From NCBI GenBank assembly GCA_003435055.1, contig QUMM01000007.1, positions 1 to 64,000 on the forward strand: a stretch of DNA of 64,000 nucleotides, written 5' to 3'. The notes below the pieces were generated by a model, which saw only the letters and a program-made list of their open reading frames with translations, did no database searches and had not been told where the DNA came from. A program made the position numbers and the translations under genes. Positions 53,872 through 63,347 of this stretch are shown in pieces (the stretch's first letter is position 1; every line of letters starts with the position of its first letter). This stretch comes from Lachnospiraceae bacterium OF09-6. GTDB taxonomy: Bacteria > Bacillota > Clostridia > Lachnospirales > Lachnospiraceae.

Positions 53872-55647
53872 ATGAGCAGTGAAAAACATAGAAAGTTAAA
53901 ATTGACTGTATTCAGTATACGAATGCAGGTAATTACGATGTTTATATTGTTAACGGTATTGCTAGTAGGGATTATTACGCAGATTTATACAGGGTATTAT
54001 CGACGAATAATGGAAAATGAAGTAATTCGTCAAACGATAAATACAGGAGAGCAAATCAGTACAAAAGCAGAAATGTTTTTAGATGAAGCAAATAAAATAT
54101 TACAGTGGGGAAACAGTACAGACGCATATGATTTCCTAAATGCAGAAGGAACCAGACGTGAGGAGACGCTGCAGTTGATCAATGATATTAAAATGTATCG
54201 CACATCGATGCTGATAGATAAAACTGTACAGAATGTTTATTTATTTGATATTGACGGAACAACGTATAATGAAAAAATAGGAATTTATCAGCGGGAAAAG
54301 TATAGAAAAAGTATATATATTTATGAGAAAATCATGCAGCAACAAGATTGTCTGATATTTGTTTCTAAAAACGAAGCGGAAGAGGATATGATATTATATG
54401 GAACGAGTCTGTGTCAGCCTGCTACAGGTAAGATTATAGGTTATATAGTGATTGAATTTAAAAATAAGGCTTTTGAAAAGATATTAGATGATGTAGAACT
54501 TGGTGATAGTGGATCTTTTTTTATGATCAATGATGAAAATCAGGAAATTTTGCTTGGAGAAAATCGTATTTACAATAATTTAAAAGGAAAGATTACATTT
54601 GAAAATGGGAATGGATACATGCAGGTAATCTCCGACAAGAAAAAAGTGTTGATGGTTTATTGTAAAATACCACATACAAGAGCAATACTTGGAGGATGTG
54701 TATATTTGTCAGAACTTACTCAGAGCATTAGAAATATGACGAAAATATTTTTGATCATATCGGTGTTTTTAACAATACTTTTTGGACTTGGATGTTTTAT
54801 CGTAGCAACGCATATCACAAAACCAATTTGGATGTTAAAAGAAAAAATGTTAGAAACGGCAGAGGGTAATCTGAATGCATATATAGAAGAATATCACGAA
54901 AATGAATTTGGAATACTTGAGAGACAGTACAATACAATGCTTAAAGAGATTCGAGAACTATTGAAGAAAAGTACAGAAGATCAACAGAATTTGAAAAAAG
55001 CAGAATTAAAGGCATTGCAATCTCAGATCAATCCGCATTTTCTTTATAATACTTTGGATACTATTATGTGGCTTGTAGCGGTTAATGAAAATGAAAAAGC
55101 AATTGAAATGATTGAAAGTTTATCTGTTTTTTTTAAAACTGGTCTCAGTAAGGGGATGGATTGGATACCAGTGGAACGGGAAATCGAACATGTAAAGAGT
55201 TATCTCTATATTCAGCAAAGCCGTTATAGTGATATTTTGCAGTATGTCATAGATATTTCGCCAGATATGATACAGTACGATATGTTGAAAATGACATTAC
55301 AGCCGATCGTTGAAAATGCCATTTATCATGGTATTAAAAACAAAGAAAATGGGGGAAGCATTATAATAAAGGGAAATATGGATGGAAAGTTCCTGTCATT
55401 TTTAATCAGCGATACAGGTGTAGGGATGGAAGCGGAGGCTGTTACTAAGCTGAATGAGAGAATGCAGGAAAATAAAATATCATATGAAGAGTGTGAAAAT
55501 GGATTTGGACTTTATAATGTAAATCGCCGGATAAAATTATATTGCGGGGAAGAAAGTGGAATTACGGTAGAAAGTCAGATAGAAGAAGGAACGAAAGTTC
55601 ATATTCGTATGCTGGCGATCAGGAGGGAAGAGCATAAGAATGTATAA
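53872..55647 (+). CDS. Sensor histidine kinase, YesM family
   Basis: 591 residues. Two membrane helices (about residues 16-40 and 285-310) flank a large extracytoplasmic sensor domain. Next come HAMP (THITKPIWMLKEKMLETAEGN), the His-kinase box QSQINPHFLYNTLDTIMW (His near residue 388) and an ATPase domain with MTLQPIVENAIYHGI and SDTGVGMEAEA. It phosphorylates the AraC-type response regulator encoded next. The ATG at 53872 has GGGAG upstream; a longer start at 53845 does not. YesM/YesN pairs usually control adjacent carbohydrate uptake, here the sugar ABC genes. Confidence 0.92.
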   Translation: MSSEKHRKLKLTVFSIRMQVITMFILLTVLLVGIITQIYTGYYRRIMENEVIRQTINTGEQISTKAEMFLDEANKILQWGNSTDAYDFLNAEGTRREETLQLINDIKMYRTSMLIDKTVQNVYLFDIDGTTYNEKIGIYQREKYRKSIYIYEKIMQQQDCLIFVSKNEAEEDMILYGTSLCQPATGKIIGYIVIEFKNKAFEKILDDVELGDSGSFFMINDENQEILLGENRIYNNLKGKITFENGNGYMQVISDKKKVLMVYCKIPHTRAILGGCVYLSELTQSIRNMTKIFLIISVFLTILFGLGCFIVATHITKPIWMLKEKMLETAEGNLNAYIEEYHENEFGILERQYNTMLKEIRELLKKSTEDQQNLKKAELKALQSQINPHFLYNTLDTIMWLVAVNENEKAIEMIESLSVFFKTGLSKGMDWIPVEREIEHVKSYLYIQQSRYSDILQYVIDISPDMIQYDMLKMTLQPIVENAIYHGIKNKENGGSIIIKGNMDGKFLSFLISDTGVGMEAEAVTKLNERMQENKISYEECENGFGLYNVNRRIKLYCGEESGITVESQIEEGTKVHIRMLAIRREEHKNV

Positions 55648-56770
55648 TATGATTATAGTGGAGGATGAAAAATCAATTCGTGAAAATCTGCAAAAAGGAA
55701 TATTGTGGGAAAAATATGGATTTCACATAGTAGCAGAAGCGGCAAATGGAGAAGAAGCATTGGAAAAAATAGAAAAACTGCATCCAGATGTATTATTAAC
55801 AGATATTAAGATGCCTTTCATGGATGGATTAGAACTGGCAAGGATAGTCCACAGTCTTTATTCTAATATAAAGATTGTGATAATAAGTGGATATACAGAA
55901 TTTACCTATGCGAAAGAAGCAATTACAATAGGTGTCGAAGAATACCTGGTAAAACCAGTTACACCGATGAAAGTAGTACGCACTTTTACAAATTTAAAAC
56001 AGAAGATGGATGAAGAAAGACAAAAGTCGGAAAGCTATGATGCTATGATGACAGATCTGATTGCAATGGAAGAAAAACTGGAAAAATATCATGAAATGCC
56101 GAAGATCAAAGCAGAAGATTTGATAGAAGAAGGGAACAGAGAAGAGATACTAAATTATTTTCTTCAGTATGGCAAAATAGAGGATATTCAGGAATTCACA
56201 GAAAAGTATATTCACAGTTGCAATCAGAGTTTATTAAATTCTTTGTTGTATTGTTCTTACTTTCTAGTGCAGACGATTGTAATATGTATGAAAACAGTAG
56301 AACTGTTAGGGGGCAATTCGTCAGATGTATTTGTGAATATAACAGATATTGACTCCTATGTATCGAAAGTTTCATCATCTGAAAAGGCAGAAAAAGAGAT
56401 CGGTCTGGTGATTGAAAAAGTAATTGAGTTCAGAGAAAAAACAATTGATTCCTCTTCAGATATGGTACAGAAAGCAAAAAGAATCATAAAAGAACAATAT
56501 ACACAACAAAATCTTATGATAGCGAATGTGGCAGCGGAGATTGGAGTTAGTCCGAATCATTTAAGCTGTATTTTTAAACAGAAAACGGGAAAAGGTTTTG
56601 CAAAATATCTGACAGAGATGCGAATTGAAAAGGCAAAAGAGTTGTTGAAAAATACAGAATTTACAAATGCAGAGATTTCAGAAAAAGTGGGTTACGGCAA
56701 TCCAAACTATTTTAGTACTGTTTTTCACAGAACGGTGGGAATGACAGCGAAAGAATACAGGGAATCGTAG
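55640..56770 (+). CDS. AraC-type response regulator, YesN family
   Basis: 376 residues. Receiver domain with phosphoacceptor Asp55 in VLLTDIKMPFMDG, and the acidic pair in VEDEKSIRENL. C-terminal AraC domain with NVAAEIGVSPNHLSCIFKQK and NAEISEKVGYGNPNYFSTVFHR. The middle stretch (about 140-270) is an unassigned linker. Overlaps the kinase gene by eight bases. Likely activates the sugar transporter operon at 56916. Confidence 0.93.
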   Translation: MYNMIIVEDEKSIRENLQKGILWEKYGFHIVAEAANGEEALEKIEKLHPDVLLTDIKMPFMDGLELARIVHSLYSNIKIVIISGYTEFTYAKEAITIGVEEYLVKPVTPMKVVRTFTNLKQKMDEERQKSESYDAMMTDLIAMEEKLEKYHEMPKIKAEDLIEEGNREEILNYFLQYGKIEDIQEFTEKYIHSCNQSLLNSLLYCSYFLVQTIVICMKTVELLGGNSSDVFVNITDIDSYVSKVSSSEKAEKEIGLVIEKVIEFREKTIDSSSDMVQKAKRIIKEQYTQQNLMIANVAAEIGVSPNHLSCIFKQKTGKGFAKYLTEMRIEKAKELLKNTEFTNAEISEKVGYGNPNYFSTVFHRTVGMTAKEYRES

Positions 56771-56915
56771 AAAAGTGAAGATTGTGTCGTAGAAATTTAA
56801 AATGACAAAAAAAATACAATTGAAATTATAAGAAAATGAAGGAGTATGTGGATTTTCATTTATGAAATAATTATTATAATGATCTTATAAAGATTACTTC
56901 ATAAAGGGAGGATAA

Positions 56916-57866
56916 ATGAAGATGAAGAAAAAATTGGTGGGTTTGATACTTGGAACAGTAATGACAATTACTACATTAGGTGGAATGAGCGTAATGGCAG
57001 CAGATGACGGACTGACATTTGCAATTGTTTATCCGAATATTCATCCATTTTTTGATGCGATTGGAAATGGTGCAGAGGATAAGATTGAAGAAATGGGACA
57101 GAATATTACCTTAATTAAAGAAGGCGCACAGAACGGAGATGTTTCCCAGCAGATTCAGGTAATGGAAGATTTGATTAATCAGAAGGTAGACGGAATCGCA
57201 ATCGGACCGTGTGATTCAGAAGCGTTAACACCATATATTGATAAAGCAGTGGATGCAGGAATTCCGGTACTTTGTTTTGATACAGACGCACCAGATTCCA
57301 AACGCGTTGGATATGTGGGAACAGATAATTATGAAGCAGGAAGAGCAATGGGTGAGGAACTTGGCAAGGCACTGGATGGAAAAGGAAGTGTTATCTGTGA
57401 AACCGGAGTTGTATCACAGGCTGGATTGATTGCCCGTTTGGAAGGCGTGGAAGATGTTTTAAAAGAAAATTACCCGGATATTGAAATTGTTCAGACCACA
57501 GCTCATGGCGGTGATACTACGAAAGGTTTGTCGGATATTGAAAATATGATTACTTCTTATCCAGATTTCGATGCACTCATTCAGGTGGATGCAGCAGGAG
57601 AAGCAGGAGTGACTGCATTCAAATCCCATGGATGGACAAAAGAAGACAAGGTATTGATTGTATTTGATGATCTTGAACCTGTCATTAACGGTGTGAGAGA
57701 CGGACAGGTATATTCTACTGTTACACAAGGACAGAAAAACTGGGGGGCAGCAGCAGTAGAAGAATTATATGCGCTTACACAGGGAGAGGAAATACCAGAG
57801 AATACGGATACTGGTTTTGTGATTGTAAATTCTGATAATGTAGATGAATTGTATCCAGAAGAGTAA
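56916..57866 (+). CDS. Sugar ABC transporter substrate-binding protein, RbsB type
   Basis: 316 residues. Signal peptide ends GGMSVMAADD, again without a lipobox. Type I periplasmic-binding fold: FAIVYPNIHPFFDAIGNGAED, KVDGIAIGPCDSEALTPYIDKA, VLCFDTDAPDSKRVGYVGTDNYEAG and ALIQVDAAGEAGVTAF. GGGAGG precedes the ATG. Ribose, galactose or a polyol are typical ligands; the actual one is unknown. Its mRNA is followed by a partial terminator, giving the binding protein more message than the permease. Confidence 0.9.
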   Translation: MKMKKKLVGLILGTVMTITTLGGMSVMAADDGLTFAIVYPNIHPFFDAIGNGAEDKIEEMGQNITLIKEGAQNGDVSQQIQVMEDLINQKVDGIAIGPCDSEALTPYIDKAVDAGIPVLCFDTDAPDSKRVGYVGTDNYEAGRAMGEELGKALDGKGSVICETGVVSQAGLIARLEGVEDVLKENYPDIEIVQTTAHGGDTTKGLSDIENMITSYPDFDALIQVDAAGEAGVTAFKSHGWTKEDKVLIVFDDLEPVINGVRDGQVYSTVTQGQKNWGAAAVEELYALTQGEEIPENTDTGFVIVNSDNVDELYPEE

Positions 57867-57878
57867 TCTGTAGAGGAT

Positions 57879-57907
57879 AGGCTGCTCATCCAGGGCAGCC
57901 TGTTTTT
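57879..57907 (+). terminator. Attenuating hairpin between binding protein and permease
   Basis: AGGCTGC (57879-57885) pairs with GCAGCCT (57895-57901), followed by GTTTTT. It lies inside the operon, so partial termination would raise the ratio of binding protein to membrane components. Confidence 0.7.
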
Positions 57908-57929
57908 ACAAAAAAGTGGGGACAGCGAA

Positions 57930-58880
57930 ATGGAAAAAAAATCTTTTATAAAAGTATTTAGTAAACAAAGAGAAACCGGACTGGCACTCATTCTGCTTGT
58001 ATTATGTGTCATCCTTTCTGTAACAACAAAAAGTTTTCTTACGGTAGATAATTTTTTTAATATTTTAAAACAGGCAACCTTGGTGGCAATTATTGCCATT
58101 GGACAGACTTATGTCATTATTGCAGGGGGTATTGACCTGTCAGTTGGATATTCTATGACACTTTGCAGCATGATACTGGCATATTCTTTGCAAGCAGGCA
58201 TACCAGTATCAGCAAGCAGTGTTTTTGGAATTGGATGTAGTGTTTTGGTTGGTTTGGTAAATGGAATACTAATTACCACTTTAAATATTCCTCCATTTAT
58301 TATCACTCTTGGAATGTCCAATATTGTAAAGGGGATCATTCTTGTTATGTCAGAGGGATATATCTGTTCTCTGTCAGAACCATTGATTGTCAATATAGGT
58401 CAGGGAACTGTGGGTCCAGTGCCGATCATGGTTATTATACTGATTTTTTTAATTGTAATATTTGCATTTATTCTTTCGCAAACTGTATTTGGAAATCATG
58501 TAAAAGCAGTTGGGGGAAATGAACTGGCAGCAGAATTGTCAGGGATCAAAAAAAATAAAATTCGAATCTATGTATATCTTCTTTGTGGATTACTTTGTGG
58601 TATTGCAGGTATCATTATAACTGGTCGCTTGAATGGTGGAAATCCAAATGCAGCAGGAACCTATGATATGGATTCGATTGCAGCTGTAGTAGTAGGAGGA
58701 ACCGCAATGACAGGAGGTTCGGGATCGATTGTAGGGACTATGTTGGGTTCATTGTTGATGATTTTGATCAGAAACGGTTTAGTTTTATTGCGGGTAAATA
58801 TGTACTGGCAAACAGTTGCAGTAGGAGCAGTCATCATTGTTGTTTGCGCAATTGATGCAATGTCCAGAAGGAAAAAGTAG
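57930..58880 (+). CDS. Sugar ABC transporter permease, RbsC/MglC type
   Basis: 316 residues, about ten helices. Family wording: TFVIIAGGIDLSVG-like YVIIAGGIDLSVGYSMTLC, NIPPFIITLGMSNIVKGI, GGNELAAELSGIKKNKI and MDSIAAVVVGGTAMTGGSG. It would form a homodimeric pore with the RbsA-type ATPase encoded next. GGGGAC upstream is a modest SD. The substrate is not determined. Confidence 0.93.
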   Translation: MEKKSFIKVFSKQRETGLALILLVLCVILSVTTKSFLTVDNFFNILKQATLVAIIAIGQTYVIIAGGIDLSVGYSMTLCSMILAYSLQAGIPVSASSVFGIGCSVLVGLVNGILITTLNIPPFIITLGMSNIVKGIILVMSEGYICSLSEPLIVNIGQGTVGPVPIMVIILIFLIVIFAFILSQTVFGNHVKAVGGNELAAELSGIKKNKIRIYVYLLCGLLCGIAGIIITGRLNGGNPNAAGTYDMDSIAAVVVGGTAMTGGSGSIVGTMLGSLLMILIRNGLVLLRVNMYWQTVAVGAVIIVVCAIDAMSRRKK

Positions 58881-58895
58881 AGAGGAGAATGGAAG

Positions 58896-60410
58896 ATGTC
58901 TGAAAAGATTCTCCAAATGAATCATATTATAAAAGAATTTTCTGGTGTTAGAGTTCTGAAAGATGTCAGCTTTGATTTAAAAGCAGGAGAAGTGCATGCG
59001 TTAATTGGGGAAAATGGAGCAGGGAAAAGTACGTTGATTAAGGTTCTTGGAGGTGTGTATTTTCAGGAAAATGGAGATGTAGTCATCGATGGACAGATTC
59101 AAAAATTTACCTGTGCACAAGATTCTATTAAGGCCGGTGTCGGAATTATTTATCAGGAATTTAATCTGGTTCCTACCTTATCCATAGCAGAAAACATTTT
59201 TCTTGGGAAAGAAATGAAAAAGCCGGGGAAAAGATTAAATCGCAGCGAAATGATTCGTCAGGCGCAGGAACTTATGAAAACCCTGGGCTTTGAAAATATG
59301 GATTGTAGTAAAAATGTTCAGACGTTAAGTGTGGCACAGCAGCAGATGGTTGAGATCGGCAAAGCTATTTTTAATGATTCCAAGATTCTTGTAATGGATG
59401 AGCCGACAGCTGTTTTGACAGATAAGGAAAGCAAGTATTTCTTTGATATGGTAAAAAAGTTAAAAGAAAAAGGTGTTGGAATTATTTATGTGTCACATCG
59501 CCTAGAAGAAGTATTGGAATTGTCAGATCGAATCACGGTACTGCGTGATGGGGAATGTATTACAGAACTAGATAATTCCAAGAAAACCGTGACAAAAGAA
59601 AAACTGGTAAATCTGATGGTAGGAAGAACACTGGAACAGTATTATCCAAACCGAGAGTCATGCACTTCAGAAGAAATCGTCTTAAGTGTAGAAGAACTGA
59701 CCAGAAAAGACAGTTATAGAGAGGTATCCTTTCAGGTAAAAAAAGGAGAAATACTCGGAATCACTGGTCTGGTTGGTGCAGGCCGAACAGAAGTGGTAAA
59801 AAGTATCATTGGTGCAATGAAATATGACAGTGGGGAAGTAAAATTGAATGGGAAGCCAGTGCATTTTCTGTCACCTCATGATGCAATACAGGAACATATT
59901 GCTTTTATACCGGAAAACAGAAAAGAAGAAGGGTTATTTTTGGACACAAGTATTGCGAACAATATGTTTATGGCAAATTATAATAGAATTTCCAGAAAAG
60001 GTATATTGAGAAAAAAATTAAAGAAGAATTTTTTGAATACATTTTTTTCAAAATTGGATATCAGACCCAATGATCCGGAGAAGCCAGCAAGAGATTTCAG
60101 TGGCGGAAATCAGCAAAAAGCAATTCTCGCAAAATGGATGGCAATTGAACCGACAATCATGATTTTGGATGAGCCGACTCGTGGTATCGATATTGGTGCA
60201 AAAGCAGAGATCTATAAGCTTATGGATGATTTGTCGAAAAAAGGATGCAGTATTATTATGGTTTCTTCAGAAATGACAGAGATTATCGGCATGTGTGACC
60301 GTGTCATTGTTATGGCAGAAGGAAGGGTAACAGCAGAGTTGGATAGAACCGAATTTTCTCAGGAAAGAATTATGGCAGCCAGTTCAGAGACCACGCAGAA
60401 GGCTGGATGA
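58896..60410 (+). CDS. Sugar ABC transporter ATP-binding protein, RbsA/MglA type
   Basis: 504 residues, two fused ATPase domains. First domain: GENGAGKSTLIKVLGG, VGIIYQEFNLVPTLS, LSVAQQQMVEIGKAI, LVMDEPTAVL. Second domain: GITGLVGAGRTEVVKSI, degenerate Walker A as usual, FSGGNQQKAILAKWM and MILDEPTRGIDIGAKAE. AGAGGAG precedes the start. It is the energy unit of the sugar importer; the esterase gene follows 12 bases later. Confidence 0.94.
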   Translation: MSEKILQMNHIIKEFSGVRVLKDVSFDLKAGEVHALIGENGAGKSTLIKVLGGVYFQENGDVVIDGQIQKFTCAQDSIKAGVGIIYQEFNLVPTLSIAENIFLGKEMKKPGKRLNRSEMIRQAQELMKTLGFENMDCSKNVQTLSVAQQQMVEIGKAIFNDSKILVMDEPTAVLTDKESKYFFDMVKKLKEKGVGIIYVSHRLEEVLELSDRITVLRDGECITELDNSKKTVTKEKLVNLMVGRTLEQYYPNRESCTSEEIVLSVEELTRKDSYREVSFQVKKGEILGITGLVGAGRTEVVKSIIGAMKYDSGEVKLNGKPVHFLSPHDAIQEHIAFIPENRKEEGLFLDTSIANNMFMANYNRISRKGILRKKLKKNFLNTFFSKLDIRPNDPEKPARDFSGGNQQKAILAKWMAIEPTIMILDEPTRGIDIGAKAEIYKLMDDLSKKGCSIIMVSSEMTEIIGMCDRVIVMAEGRVTAELDRTEFSQERIMAASSETTQKAG

Positions 60411-60422
60411 AGGAGGAGAACT

Positions 60423-61394
60423 ATGGATAAGAATACTAAATTTAAGATGATCAAGACCGTAGAGAGAGGGAAATTGAATGCAGGTTTGACATTTGGCTAT
60501 GTAGATGTTCCGAAAGTTATTACAGAAGAACATCGACCTTTTCTTAATGAGTTAACAGCAGCATCTCTTGCTTTGCAAAAAGAAATCCGAGAGGAATTAC
60601 ACACAGAAACCAGGGATGTTGAAATACCGTGTGAATATGGAAATATAAAAGCAAGAGTCTATATCCCGGAAGGTGAAGGTCCATTTCCATTGATTTTACA
60701 TTATCATGGGGGTGGATTTGCAATTCGTGATATCGAATGTTTTGAGTTTATCAGTCAATATTACTGTATTCATACACCAGCAGTGATTGTTACACCGGAA
60801 TATGATCTGACACCAGAGAAAAAGTTCCCGACTCAGGTAGAACAGTGTTACGCGGCTTTGTTATGGGCCAGAGATCATGCAGAAGAATACCAAGCGAATC
60901 CAGAAAAAGATGTGGTTGCAGGGGACAGTGCCGGAGGTAATTTATCCACAGTTATTTCCATGATGTGTCGGGACAGAGGTGTGCGGATGCCAAAGCTTCA
61001 GATACTGGCTTATCCAGTGGTTGACAATCGAATTGGCATGAATAGGGAATCTGAAAAATTATATGGAGAACATTACAATTTAGATTTGAAACATATGGAA
61101 TCCTATACACTTGCCTATGTGGAAAAGGAAGAAGATATCTACAATCCGTACGCTTCTCCATTATTGGCTGAATCATTGGAAGACCTTCCGCCATGTAAAA
61201 TAATTTTTGCACAATGTGACTGTCTGGTAGATCAGGGAATGGAGTATGTGATGAGATTAAAAGAAGCAGGAGTTCCGGTAGAATATGTGGTGTATAAAGG
61301 TGTTCCACATGATTTTATGTTCTATGGATTTCCGGAATCTTATGCAGCGTATGGACAGGTGTGTAAATGGATAAATGAATCAGTGAACAAGTAG
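60423..61394 (+). CDS. Alpha/beta hydrolase, hormone-sensitive-lipase-like esterase
   Basis: 323 residues. The oxyanion HYHGGGFAI (about residue 96), nucleophile Ser in VAGDSAGGNLS (about 168), acidic residue in IIFAQCDCLVDQG and His in VPHDFMFYG are all present. It is probably cytoplasmic, with no signal. It could deacetylate or de-esterify the sugar or glycoside imported by the preceding transporter. GGAGGAG precedes the ATG. Confidence 0.9.
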   Translation: MDKNTKFKMIKTVERGKLNAGLTFGYVDVPKVITEEHRPFLNELTAASLALQKEIREELHTETRDVEIPCEYGNIKARVYIPEGEGPFPLILHYHGGGFAIRDIECFEFISQYYCIHTPAVIVTPEYDLTPEKKFPTQVEQCYAALLWARDHAEEYQANPEKDVVAGDSAGGNLSTVISMMCRDRGVRMPKLQILAYPVVDNRIGMNRESEKLYGEHYNLDLKHMESYTLAYVEKEEDIYNPYASPLLAESLEDLPPCKIIFAQCDCLVDQGMEYVMRLKEAGVPVEYVVYKGVPHDFMFYGFPESYAAYGQVCKWINESVNK

Positions 61395-61397
61395 ACG

Positions 61398-61431
61398 ATA
61401 AAACCTGCAGAAATTTTTCTGCAGGTTTTAT
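61398..61431. terminator. Terminator after esterase gene
   Basis: ATAAAACCTGCAGAAA (61398-61413) pairs with TTTCTGCAGGTTTTAT, almost without loop. The A and T flanks allow action on both strands. Confidence 0.9.
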
Positions 61432-61441
61432 CTTGAAACTC

Positions 61442-61867
61442 TAAATAGATCTCTCTGCTGAGCCAGTGAAAGGTTTTATCAATAAGAAGAAAACCGATCA
61501 GGTAATGCAGGAAATGATCAAGGCATATGCGATTAAGATCGGAGCACCGGATGATATGATTCTGACATTGAGTGGAGGAAATCAGCAAAAGGTTGTTATT
61601 GCAAAATGGATTGGAAACCATCCGGAAGTGTTGCTTTGCGATGAACCGACAAGGGGAATTGATGTCGGTGCAAAAGCAGAAGTGTACGCAATTCTGAGAA
61701 AGATTGCATCTCAGGGAATCGGAATTGTAATGGTATCATCTGAATTGCCGGAACTATTATCCTTATGCGATCGAATTCTTGTTATGCATGAAGGAAAAAT
61801 GACCGGTGAAATTATGCGAGAAGAGGCAACGGAAGAATTAGTTATGAAGTATGCTGCGGCTATTTAA
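61442..61867 (+). pseudogene. C-terminal fragment of a sugar ABC ATPase (RbsA-like)
   Basis: The readable frame (from an upstream TAA at about 61443) gives DLSAEPVKGFINKKK, then LTLSGGNQQKVVIAKWIG, LLCDEPTRGIDVGAKAE and IVMVSSELPELLSLCDR. This is only the last quarter of a two-domain sugar ATPase. The rest, including all Walker A motifs, is absent, and an intact but clearly different RbsA lies just upstream. A GTG at 61466 could start a 133-residue product. It looks like the remnant of another transporter left by a deletion, not a frameshift. Confidence 0.82.
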
Positions 61868-61875
61868 CAATAATG

Positions 61876-61919
61876 AAATGAATGGGATCGGTCTTTGTGG
61901 CAGATCCCATTCATTTTTT
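61876..61919 (+). terminator. Terminator after ABC ATPase fragment
   Basis: AAATGAATGGGATC (61876-61889) pairs with GATCCCATTCATTT (61903-61916), followed by TTTTTG. It is still intact downstream of the fragment. Confidence 0.92.
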
Positions 61920-61929
61920 GTGTCACAAA

Positions 61930-61972
61930 AAAAATTCGCAGAAGTACTTGCAACCAGGGATAAAGGAATGAT
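61930..61972 (+). repeat. 43-base yqeY-derived fragment
   Basis: This stretch matches 63661-63703 inside the intact yqeY gene with three mismatches; the first 27 bases are identical (AAAAATTCGCAGAAGTACTTG...). It reads as the yqeY codons KFAEVLAT but has no continuing frame. It marks a partial duplication or recombination scar upstream of the Rpn gene. The remaining stretch to 62298 carries one promoter and no gene. Confidence 0.8.
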
Positions 61973-62050
61973 AAATAGGTGTACTCTATAAAGAGTGGAA
62001 GAAAAAGAAATACAACAAATACAAAAAGATAAATAATATTGCAAAAAGAG

Positions 62051-62079
62051 TTGACAAATAGAAACAATGCAATTAAAAT
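62051..62079 (+). promoter_or_regulatory. Promoter upstream of Rpn-like gene
   Basis: TTGACA (62051-62056) and TAAAAT (62074-62079), 17-base spacer, leaving a leader of over 200 bases before the ATG. Confidence 0.6.
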
Positions 62080-62298
62080 AATATTAAAGTCAAATAACTG
62101 ATACTATGATAAAGCATATATTCAATCAAGGATTCATACGCCATCTGAACTTCTAACATCACTTCAGGAATCTATGCTTTCATAAAAACAAAATTCAAAA
62201 GCAAAGAGTCCTGAAAAGAGGTACTGTGTGAACACATCATAACACGGTTATTGCGTCTGCTTTAGGCTCTTAAAAAAGGAGGAGTTACTGCACCGCAA

Positions 62299-63249
62299 AT
62301 GACGAAAAATGGGAGTACAGAAATAAAGCATACCATTTTTACGACAGATAAAGAAGCACAGTATGATAAGAATGCAAAACAGATACTTGGACAGAAGCAG
62401 ATTCTGGCACATATTCTGGTATACACAGTAGAAGAATTCAAAGGGATGAAACCAGAGGAAGTGATTCCCTATATAGAAGGAGAACCATATATAGGAATTG
62501 TGCCTGTGAATCCGGGACATACAAATGCTTCCAGTAAGAAGAACGGGAAAATCTATGGATTAAATACGGAAAACATGGAACTCAACGAAGGGGAAATATG
62601 TTTTGATGTATTCTTTTATGTGCGTACAAGAGACGGCTTATCCAAGATCATAATTGATATCGAAGCGCAGAAAGATGAGCCGTTTGGGTATGATATAATG
62701 AATCGGGCAGTCTTCTATGTGAGTAGAGAAATTTCAGCACAAAAGAACCGGGAATTTGTAAAGTCTGAATATGACAATATAAAACAGGTTTACACCATCT
62801 GGTTGTGCATGAACCAAAAAGAGAATACAATGGAATGGTATCATCTGACAGGAGAAAGTATAATCGGAAATCAGAAGTGGAAGGGACGTGTAGATCAGCT
62901 TAATATAATTATGATCGGACTGGCTGAGAATCCACTGGAAGAGCAGGAAGGAAAGAAACTACACCGGTTGCTGGGGGTATTATTTTCTCAGCATATAAAT
63001 GTGGAAGAAAAAAGCAGAATACTGAAAGAAGAATACAAGATCTCAATGGAAGAAGGATTCGGAAAGGATGTGGAAGCAATGTGTAATCTGGGACAGGGAA
63101 TTAAAGAAGCTGGAATAAGAGAAGGAATAGAGCTTGGACGTAGAGAAGAACGAAAATATACGGAAAGAGAAAAGAGACGCGCGGATGAACTGGAGAGGAA
63201 AAATGCCTGGTTAACAGAGCTGCTGGCAGCACATGGAATTCAAGTGTAG
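62299..63249 (+). CDS. Rpn family / PD-(D/E)XK nuclease-type putative transposase
   Basis: 316 residues. It resembles the Rpn (recombination-promoting nuclease) and PD-(D/E)XK putative-transposase proteins common in gut Clostridia. Nuclease core: ICFDVFFYVRTRD (Asp) then SKIIIDIEAQKDEPFG, where E-x-Q replaces the usual D/E-x-K. The central part reads YDIMNRAVFYVSREI. The C-terminus is a charged helix (ERKYTEREKRRADELERKN). The ATG at 62299 is about 15 bases from AGGAGG, an unusually long spacing. The biological role is unsettled in this family; it may act in DNA cleavage or be a domesticated mobile gene. Confidence 0.82.
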   Translation: MTKNGSTEIKHTIFTTDKEAQYDKNAKQILGQKQILAHILVYTVEEFKGMKPEEVIPYIEGEPYIGIVPVNPGHTNASSKKNGKIYGLNTENMELNEGEICFDVFFYVRTRDGLSKIIIDIEAQKDEPFGYDIMNRAVFYVSREISAQKNREFVKSEYDNIKQVYTIWLCMNQKENTMEWYHLTGESIIGNQKWKGRVDQLNIIMIGLAENPLEEQEGKKLHRLLGVLFSQHINVEEKSRILKEEYKISMEEGFGKDVEAMCNLGQGIKEAGIREGIELGRREERKYTEREKRRADELERKNAWLTELLAAHGIQV

Positions 63250-63347
63250 AAGATAAATTCATGAAGATTTTATTGGTCAGTATTGAAATGCTCAAAAACC
63301 TGTGATAGATTAAGTTCAGAACACATTGAGAAAAGAGGTTATGTGAA

